In this document: piece by piece, positions 4,992-10,609 of the stretch
How the letters are laid out: each line of letters begins with the position of its first letter
Position numbering within the stretch: the stretch's first letter is position 1
From: Asticcacaulis sp.
GTDB taxonomy: Bacteria > Pseudomonadota > Alphaproteobacteria > Caulobacterales > Caulobacteraceae
Assembly: GCF_020217185.1 (NCBI RefSeq)
Contig: NZ_JAIWNX010000216.1
Location: forward strand, 1-10,609
Direction of reading: 5' to 3'
DNA: 10,609 nucleotides
Notes under the pieces: model-generated
Database searches by the model: none
Told to the model about the DNA's origin: nothing
Seen by the model: only the letters and a program-made list of their open reading frames with translations
Made by a program: the position numbers and the translations under genes

Positions 4992-7478
4992 ATGGCCTTT
5001 CATTCTGAGCCTGTGGCCAAACCCCGGATCGTCGTCATTGGCGCGGGCATGGCCGGTGGCCGTATCGTCGAAGAGATTCTCAAACGCGATGATCGTATGT
5101 TCGACATTTCGATCATCGGTGCCGAGTCTTGCGCCACCTACGACCGCATACAGCTCTCGCCGGTGCTGGCGGGCGAAAAGACGTTTGAACAGATCGTCAC
5201 CCATTCGCAGGACTGGTACGACCTCAATGGCGTGAAGACGCATTTCGGATCTTGGGTGCAGGGCATTGACCGCGAAGCCCGGCGGGTGGTGCTGCATGAC
5301 GGTCAGACGATCGCTTACGACTGTCTGATCCTCGCTACCGGTTCCGACCCGATCCGCCTGCCTCTGCCCGGCGCGGATTTGTCGGGCGTCGTGGCCTTCC
5401 GCGACCTGCACGATGTCGATCTGATGCAGAAGGCGGCGGAGGCAGGCGGCGAGGCAGTGGTCATCGGCGGCGGACTTTTGGGGTTGGAGGCCGCCTACGG
5501 TCTGGCCAAACGCGGCATGAAGGCCACGGTGATCCATCTGGTCGATGTGCTGATGGAGCGGCAACTCGATGCGGCCGCCGGACGGTTGCTGGAAAAGGCG
5601 CTGGCCGAACGCGGTGTGTCAGCCGTGCTGAACGCGCAGTCCGAGGCCATACTGGGCGAAACCCACGTAGAAGGGCTGAAACTCAAGGACGGGCGCGTGA
5701 TTCCGGCCTCGCTGCTGGTCATGGCGGTGGGTATCCGCCCGCATGTGGAACCCGCCAAATCGGCCGGTCTGACGGTCGAGCGCGGCATCGTCGTCGATGA
5801 CCAGATGCGCACCAGCGACCCCTTCATTTTTGCGGTCGGCGAATGCGTGCAGCACCGCGGGCAGTGCTACGGCCTTGTGGCGCCCATCTGGGACATGTGC
5901 CGCACGCTGGCCGATGTGCTGACCGGTAAGAACCCGCAGGCGGCCTATCTGGGCTCGGAACTGGCGACGCGGCTTAAGGTCTCCGGCGTCGATCTCTATT
6001 CGGCCGGGCAGTTCAACGGCGGCGACGGTTGCGAAGACATCGTGTTCCGTGACCCGGCGCGCGGCGTCTATAAGCGCATCGTCATCAAGAATGACCAGCT
6101 TGTGGGCGCGGTGCTGTTTGGTGAGGCGGCGGACGGCGGCTGGTATTTCGACCTGATCAAAAAGGGCGAAAGCATTGGTGAGATTCGTGACACCCTGATT
6201 TTCGGTCAGGCGGTGACGGAGGCGCTGGCCGGCGTGGACCCTAACGCCGCCGTTGCGGCATGGCCCGACGACACGGAAGTGTGCGGCTGCAACGGCGTGA
6301 GCAAGGGTACGGTGGTCGCGGCCATCAGCGGCGGCGCGGACACGCTGGATAAGGTACGCGGCTGCACCAAGGCGTCGGCGTCGTGCGGCTCGTGCACCGG
6401 CATTGTCGAACAGTTGCTGAAGGTCACTCTGGGCGATGCCTTCAAGGCGCAGACCGGCCCCAAGCCGATGTGCAAATGCACGCATCATGGCCACGCGGTC
6501 GTGCGTCAGGCGATCGTCGAGCAGGCGCTGAAGACCATCCCGGATGTCATGCAGGCGCTGAAATGGGAGACGCCGGATGGCTGTTCCTCGTGCCGCCCGG
6601 CGCTGAACTACTACCTCCTGTGTGCGTGGCCGCGTGAGTATCAGGACGATCCGCGTTCGCGCTTCGTCAATGAGCGTAACCACGCCAATATTCAAAAAGA
6701 TGGCACCTATTCCGTCGTGCCGCGCATGTGGGGCGGCGTCACCTCGGCCAGGGAGTTGCGCGCCATTGCCGATGTCGTTGATAAGTTCAACCTGCCCATG
6801 GTCAAGGTGACGGGCGGGCAGCGCCTCGATATTTTCGGCGTCAAAAAAGAGGACCTACCCGCCGTCTGGGCCGATCTCAATGCCGCTGGCATGGTGTCGG
6901 GCCACGCCTATGCCAAGGCGCTGCGCACGGTGAAAACCTGCGTCGGGTCGGAATGGTGCCGCTTCGGGACGCAGGATTCGACGGGGCTGGGTATCCGGCT
7001 GGAGCAGGACACCTGGGGTTCCTGGATGCCGCACAAGTTCAAGATGGCGGTCTCAGGTTGCCCGCGCAACTGCGCCGAGGCGACGATCAAGGACTTCGGC
7101 GTCATCTGCGTCGATTCCGGCTATGAGCTGCACGTCGGTGGCAATGGCGGTATCCACCTGCGCGGGACGGACCTGTTGTGCAAGGTGGCGACCGAGGCCG
7201 AGGCCCGCGAATACTCGATGGCCTTTGTACAGTTCTACCGCGAAGACGCCTGGTATCTGGAGCGCACCGCGCCGTGGATCGAGCGTGTGGGCCTTGAGGC
7301 GATCAAGGCCAGACTGTTCGATGAAGAGGCCCGCAAGGCCCTGATGGCGCGCTTTCTGGAGTCACAGGCCGTGTTTCAGGTCGATCCGTGGGCGGAGCAC
7401 GCCCCTCAGTCCGAACCAGCCAAGGTGTTTTCACCGCTGGCGGATCTGCGCAGCGAAAAGAAGGAGATAGCGCGATGA
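4992..7478 (+). CDS. nirB: NirB, assimilatory nitrite reductase (NADH) large subunit
   Basis: Cytosolic siroheme enzyme of 828 residues that reduces nitrite to ammonium with NADH and six electrons; NirD is its small partner. Order of domains: FAD-binding fold with GAGMAGG at 17-23; NAD-binding fold with GGGLLG at 159-164; a first BFD-like [2Fe-2S] site (C431, C433, C465, C468); a second Cys-rich segment (C494, C496, C531, C534); then the nitrite/sulfite reductase half-domains with the siroheme-[4Fe-4S] ligands C650 and C656 (CX5C) and C690 and C694 (CX3C). All expected ligands are present and the length is normal, so the gene looks intact. GGAG at 4981-4984 lies 7 bases before ATG 4992. Its last bases overlap the nirD start (ATGA). 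Expression should depend on NasT through the leader and terminator just upstream. No siroheme synthase gene (cysG-like) is in the window. Confidence 0.97.
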   Translation: MAFHSEPVAKPRIVVIGAGMAGGRIVEEILKRDDRMFDISIIGAESCATYDRIQLSPVLAGEKTFEQIVTHSQDWYDLNGVKTHFGSWVQGIDREARRVVLHDGQTIAYDCLILATGSDPIRLPLPGADLSGVVAFRDLHDVDLMQKAAEAGGEAVVIGGGLLGLEAAYGLAKRGMKATVIHLVDVLMERQLDAAAGRLLEKALAERGVSAVLNAQSEAILGETHVEGLKLKDGRVIPASLLVMAVGIRPHVEPAKSAGLTVERGIVVDDQMRTSDPFIFAVGECVQHRGQCYGLVAPIWDMCRTLADVLTGKNPQAAYLGSELATRLKVSGVDLYSAGQFNGGDGCEDIVFRDPARGVYKRIVIKNDQLVGAVLFGEAADGGWYFDLIKKGESIGEIRDTLIFGQAVTEALAGVDPNAAVAAWPDDTEVCGCNGVSKGTVVAAISGGADTLDKVRGCTKASASCGSCTGIVEQLLKVTLGDAFKAQTGPKPMCKCTHHGHAVVRQAIVEQALKTIPDVMQALKWETPDGCSSCRPALNYYLLCAWPREYQDDPRSRFVNERNHANIQKDGTYSVVPRMWGGVTSARELRAIADVVDKFNLPMVKVTGGQRLDIFGVKKEDLPAVWADLNAAGMVSGHAYAKALRTVKTCVGSEWCRFGTQDSTGLGIRLEQDTWGSWMPHKFKMAVSGCPRNCAEATIKDFGVICVDSGYELHVGGNGGIHLRGTDLLCKVATEAEAREYSMAFVQFYREDAWYLERTAPWIERVGLEAIKARLFDEEARKALMARFLESQAVFQVDPWAEHAPQSEPAKVFSPLADLRSEKKEIAR

Positions 7479-7822
7479 GCGGCGATCTGGCTTTGCAAAC
7501 GCCACCGCTGACGTGGCTGGATGTCGGGGCGGCGGCGGAGGTGCCGTATCAGGGGGCCCGGCGGGTCGAGACGGACAAGGGGGCCATCGCCGTCTTTCGT
7601 ACCGTGGATAATGACTATTACGCCGTGATGGACAAATGCCCGCACAAGGGCGGTCCTTTGTCCGAAGGCATCGTGCACGGTCGTCATATCGCCTGTCCGC
7701 TGCACAACTGGTCGTTCAGCCTCGAAACGGGTGAAGCCGTCGGGGCCGATGCGGGAAAGGGCTGTACGCCCACCGTGCCGCTGAAGATTGAAAACGCCCG
7801 GATTTTTCTCGGACTGCGTTAA
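7475..7822 (+). CDS. nirD: NirD, nitrite reductase small subunit (Rieske-type)
   Basis: Small subunit of 115 residues of the NADH nitrite reductase, with a Rieske-like fold. The four usual [2Fe-2S] ligands are all there: C55 and H57 in CPHKGGPL, C74 and H77 in CPLHNW. Some NirD proteins, including that of Escherichia coli, are known to lack this cluster, so this copy may carry an extra electron-transfer centre. The frame is open further upstream, but ATG 7475 is chosen because AAGGAG lies 8 bases before it and it overlaps the nirB stop by four bases (ATGA), giving coupled synthesis in equal amounts. The C-terminal part (TVPLKIENARIFLGLR) is typical. Confidence 0.95.
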   Translation: MSGDLALQTPPLTWLDVGAAAEVPYQGARRVETDKGAIAVFRTVDNDYYAVMDKCPHKGGPLSEGIVHGRHIACPLHNWSFSLETGEAVGADAGKGCTPTVPLKIENARIFLGLR

Positions 7823-7824
7823 AC

Positions 7825-7840
7825 CCCTTTCCCTAAAGGG
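7825..7840 (+). repeat. Small hairpin between nirD and nasA
   Basis: CCCTTT (7825-7830) and AAAGGG (7835-7840) with a 4-base loop fill the 35-base gap just before the nasA ribosome site (GGGGAGAGG, 7845-7853). There is no T-run, so it is not a terminator. It may affect mRNA stability or the level of NasA relative to NirBD. Confidence 0.4.
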
Positions 7841-7857
7841 AGACGGGGAGAGGTTCA

Positions 7858-10518
7858 ATGACCACCACCCAATCTACCACCTGTCCTTATTGCGGCGTCG
7901 GTTGCGGCGTCGAAGCGACGCTTGCTGGCCGTCAGATGACCGTGCGGGGCGATGGGGCGCATCCGGCCAATCAGGGGCGGCTCTGTTCCAAGGGCACGGC
8001 GCTCGGCAAGACCTTCGGACTGGAGGGGCGATTGCTCAGCCCGCGCCGTCGCACGCCACAGGGTTTTGTCGATACGACATGGGACGCGGCGCTTAGCGAG
8101 GTGGCCCGGCGTTTCCGCGACATCATCGCCGAACACGGGCCGGATGCCGTGGCCTTTTATGTCTCCGGTCAGTTGCTGACCGAAGACTATTACGCGGTCA
8201 ACAAGCTGGCCAAGGGCTATATCGGTACGGCCAATATCGACACCAATTCGCGCCTGTGCATGAGTTCGGCGGTGGCCGCCCACAAACTGGCCTTCGGGGC
8301 CGATCTGGTGCCCGGGGTCTATGACGATCTGAGCGAAGCCGATCTGCTGGTCTTCAGCGGCCACAATGCCGCCTGGACGCACCCGGTCCTCTATCGTCGC
8401 ATTGAGGCGCGTCAGGATCAGTTCCGCGTCTGCATCGACCCGCGCCGCACCGATACGGCCAAGGCGGCCAACCTGCATCTGATGATCCGCCCGCAGACGG
8501 ATGTGCGCCTGTGGAATGGCCTGTGCGCGCATCTGATCGCGCGCGATGCGCTTGATCATGACTTTGTGGATCAGCATACGCAGGGCTTTTCGCGCCTGAT
8601 GGCCGCGCTCGCCGCCGACGATCAGAGCCTTGAGGCCGTGGCCGCGGATTGTGGTATCTCGCCGGCCGATCTGAAGACGTTTTATGATGCCTTTCTGCAC
8701 ACGGATAAGGTGGTGAGCTTGTTTTCCATGGGCTCCAACCAGTCGTCGCAGGGCGTGCACAAGGGGCTGAGCCTGATCAATGCCCACCTCCTGTCGGGTA
8801 AGATCGGCAAGCCGGGGGCTGCGCCGTTTTCGATCACGGGGCAGCCCAATGCCATGGGGGGGCGCGAAGTGGGCGGGCTGGCCAATATGCTGGCCGCGCA
8901 TATGGATTTCGATGACGCGTCGAGAGCCCTTGTGCAACGCTACTGGGGCTCGCCGACCCTTGCGCCCAAACCCGGCCTGAAGGCCGTCGATATGTTTGAG
9001 GCGGTGCGCACGGGCAAGATCAAGGCCATCTGGATCATGGCCACCAACCCCAAGGTGTCCATGCCCGACGCCAACCGCATCCACGAAGCCTTGTCGAAGT
9101 GCGAACTGGTGGTCGTGTCGGACGTTATGACGCGCACCGATACGATGGACATGGCCCATATCCAGCTCCCGGCAGCCGCCTGGGGCGAAAAGGACGGCAC
9201 GGTGACCAATTCCGAGCGCGTCATCTCAAGGCAACGCGCTCTGACCGAGCTGCCGGGGCAGGTGCGCCCGGACTGGGCCATCATTGTCGAGGTGGCGCGG
9301 CGGATGAACCCGGATTGGGCGCAGGCCTTTGACTGGGCCGGGCCGGATGAGGTGTTTGCCGAGCACGCCGGGCTGACGGCCTTTGAAAACAACGGGCAGC
9401 GTTTTTTCGATCTGGGCGGCCTCTGTGGCATGTCAAAGGCGCAATACGACGCGCTGATGCCGGTGCGCTGGCCCTTTCCGGCCGATGGCCTGCCGGCGAC
9501 GCGCCTGTTCGCCGATGGGCGTTTCAACACGCCGAATGGTCGGGCGCGGCTGGTGCCGCCGGTGGTGCGAGGCCCGGCTCAGCCGCCGACGCCGGACTTT
9601 CCGTTCAGTTTCAATTCGTGCCGCGTGCGTGACCACTGGCACACGATGACGCGCACGGCGCTGGCGCCGGAACTGAACCGCCATATCACCGAGCCGACGC
9701 TGGACATCCACCCGAAGGATGCGCGGCGGCTGGGGATAGGTGATGGACGGCTGGCGGTCGTGACGACGGCGCAGGGCGAGGCCATCTATAAGGCGCGGGT
9801 GACCGACGATGTGCGCGTCGGCAACCTGCACGCCCCGATGCACTGGACACAGCAGTTCGCGCCCTTTGGTCGCTCAAACCCGCTGATCAATCCGGCGGTC
9901 GATCCCGTGTCCGGGCAGCCGGAGTTCAAGCACACCCCGGCGCAGGTGCGGGCTTTCGGGGAGGTCTGGCATGGGTTTCTGATGGTGCCGCGCGATTTCG
10001 ACGGCGCGCCGCCTGTGTTTCAGCCGGATACGGTCTGGCGTCGCACCGCCTATGCCCACGCCGATGGCTATGAGATGGCGGGCACGGGCGCGCCGGATAG
10101 CGCGGACTTTGACGCCACGGCGACGCTTGAGGACCCGACGAGCGGCATCCGGCGTCAGGTGCGCGTCGAAAACGACCGCCTGACGCGGGTATTGTTCATA
10201 GCACCGATCCACAAAAAACTGCCGCCGCGCGACTGGCTGCTAGAGTGCTTCGGAGAGCCGGAACTGAGCGCGCCACAGCGTGCGGCGCTGCTGATCGGGC
10301 GGATGCCGGGCGTGTCGGACAAGGGCCGCATAATCTGCGCCTGCAACAGTGTGGGCGAAAACGCCATCCTGGCCTGCATAGACGATGGCGCGGCTACGGT
10401 CGAAGCGATCGGCGACGCGACGCGCGCCGGCACGGCCTGCGGCTCGTGCAAGGGCGAACTGAAACAATGCCTGTTGCGCCACGCTGAGGGCTTAAAAAAG
10501 GAAACGGTGCAAGCCTGA
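7858..10518 (+). CDS. nasA: NasA, assimilatory nitrate reductase catalytic subunit with C-terminal [2Fe-2S] domain
   Basis: Cytosolic molybdoenzyme of 886 residues that reduces nitrate to nitrite. The N-terminus has the [4Fe-4S] ligands C9, C12, C16 (CPYCGVGC) and C43. The bis-MGD molybdopterin domain fills roughly 60-480; C134 in SRLCMSSA is the expected molybdenum ligand, as in NapA and NasA. The molybdopterin dinucleotide-binding domain is at about 590-700 (from the FNSCRVRDHWHTMTR stretch on). Residues 825-870 are a BFD-like [2Fe-2S] domain (C827, C829, C861, C864), as in Klebsiella-type NasA and absent from many other nitrate reductases. No Tat signal is seen, so it stays in the cytosol. 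The ATG has GGAG 7 bases upstream and follows nirD by 35 bases, so it is the third gene of the operon. No flavoprotein donor (NasC/NasB type) is in the window; it may be encoded further on, or electrons may come from ferredoxin or another partner. Confidence 0.96.
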   Translation: MTTTQSTTCPYCGVGCGVEATLAGRQMTVRGDGAHPANQGRLCSKGTALGKTFGLEGRLLSPRRRTPQGFVDTTWDAALSEVARRFRDIIAEHGPDAVAFYVSGQLLTEDYYAVNKLAKGYIGTANIDTNSRLCMSSAVAAHKLAFGADLVPGVYDDLSEADLLVFSGHNAAWTHPVLYRRIEARQDQFRVCIDPRRTDTAKAANLHLMIRPQTDVRLWNGLCAHLIARDALDHDFVDQHTQGFSRLMAALAADDQSLEAVAADCGISPADLKTFYDAFLHTDKVVSLFSMGSNQSSQGVHKGLSLINAHLLSGKIGKPGAAPFSITGQPNAMGGREVGGLANMLAAHMDFDDASRALVQRYWGSPTLAPKPGLKAVDMFEAVRTGKIKAIWIMATNPKVSMPDANRIHEALSKCELVVVSDVMTRTDTMDMAHIQLPAAAWGEKDGTVTNSERVISRQRALTELPGQVRPDWAIIVEVARRMNPDWAQAFDWAGPDEVFAEHAGLTAFENNGQRFFDLGGLCGMSKAQYDALMPVRWPFPADGLPATRLFADGRFNTPNGRARLVPPVVRGPAQPPTPDFPFSFNSCRVRDHWHTMTRTALAPELNRHITEPTLDIHPKDARRLGIGDGRLAVVTTAQGEAIYKARVTDDVRVGNLHAPMHWTQQFAPFGRSNPLINPAVDPVSGQPEFKHTPAQVRAFGEVWHGFLMVPRDFDGAPPVFQPDTVWRRTAYAHADGYEMAGTGAPDSADFDATATLEDPTSGIRRQVRVENDRLTRVLFIAPIHKKLPPRDWLLECFGEPELSAPQRAALLIGRMPGVSDKGRIICACNSVGENAILACIDDGAATVEAIGDATRAGTACGSCKGELKQCLLRHAEGLKKETVQA

Positions 10519-10550
10519 TACCAAGGGTCATTGAAAATGACTCTTGGTAT
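10518..10550. repeat. Strong palindrome directly after nasA
   Basis: ATACCAAGGGTCAT (10518-10531) pairs with ATGACTCTTGGTAT (10537-10550), 14 pairs with one G-T, around a 5-base loop TGAAA. It begins on the last base of the nasA stop. AT content is higher than in the genes around it and no long T-run follows, so it may be a dispersed palindromic element or an mRNA end stabiliser more than a terminator. Confidence 0.7.
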
Positions 10551-10556
10551 TCCATT

Positions 10557-10600
10557 CGAGGATTTCTCATGTCACTGACACATATGAGAAATCCTCGTTT
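10557..10600 (+). terminator. Probable operon terminator
   Basis: A perfect 14-bp inverted repeat, CGAGGATTTCTCAT (10557-10570) and ATGAGAAATCCTCG (10584-10597), has a 13-base loop and is followed by TTTCTTC. It is only six bases beyond the previous palindrome. It should end the nirB-nirD-nasA transcript; a convergent gene might use it from the other side, but the window stops at 10609. Confidence 0.7.
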
Positions 10601-10609
10601 CTTCAACGG

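Noticed and set aside
5619..6695. Minus-strand open frame of 358 codons across nirB
   Set aside because: Antisense shadow of the NirB reading frame with no domain and no convincing ribosome site.
7855..9159. Minus-strand open frame of 434 codons across nasA
   Set aside because: Antisense to the conserved molybdopterin domain; composition is Arg/His/Gly-rich with no recognisable domain.
10394..10606. Minus-strand frame of 70 codons at the right edge
   Set aside because: It runs through both terminal palindromes and antisense to the NasA [2Fe-2S] domain; no family resemblance.
1..10609. CRISPR array, tRNA/rRNA gene, insertion sequence or phage genes
   Set aside because: No regular spacers, RNA-gene signatures, transposase or phage-like frames were seen; the region is an ordinary metabolic locus.

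Overview
The window looks like chromosomal DNA of a GC-rich alphaproteobacterium. Gene order, codon use and the kinds of neighbours suggest a member of the Caulobacterales (Caulobacter/Asticcacaulis-like), but no rRNA or other marker is present, so the taxon is an inference. Most of it (about 1.5-10.6 kb) is a complete nitrate-assimilation locus.

Layout. 1-56: the tail of an unidentified plus-strand gene, followed by a hairpin. 145-876: a secreted protein made of three CVNH (cyanovirin-N homology) half-repeats. 915-1310 (minus): a small DUF805 membrane protein, convergent with the CVNH gene; the two share one hairpin terminator. 1499-2710 (minus): a NarK-type nitrate/nitrite transporter. 3016-4748 (plus): nasT (ANTAR RNA-binding antiterminator) overlapping nasS (cytosolic nitrate sensor). 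4992-10518 (plus): nirB, nirD and nasA, the assimilatory nitrite and nitrate reductases. 10518-10597: two strong inverted repeats that end the operon.

How it works. NarK imports nitrate, NasA reduces it to nitrite, and NirBD reduces nitrite to ammonium with NADH. In characterised systems NasS holds NasT inactive until nitrate or nitrite binds; free NasT then binds a leader RNA of two hairpins, each with a six-base loop carrying A at position 1 and G at position 4, and prevents termination.

The most interesting signals are in the non-coding DNA. The nirB leader has two such hexaloop hairpins (loops AAGGUC and AACGGC) followed by a strong intrinsic terminator (11-bp stem, eight T). A second two-hexaloop element (loops AACGGC and AAUGAA) lies on the minus strand in the 5' leader of narK, so NasT probably controls the transporter too; there I see no classical terminator but a competing 9-bp helix. 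Both leaders sit just downstream of a TTGACAGGG promoter element. In addition, the receiver domain of NasT has Ala (A53) where the phospho-accepting Asp should be. No new enzyme system was found; the novelty is in the regulatory architecture and the three-repeat CVNH protein.
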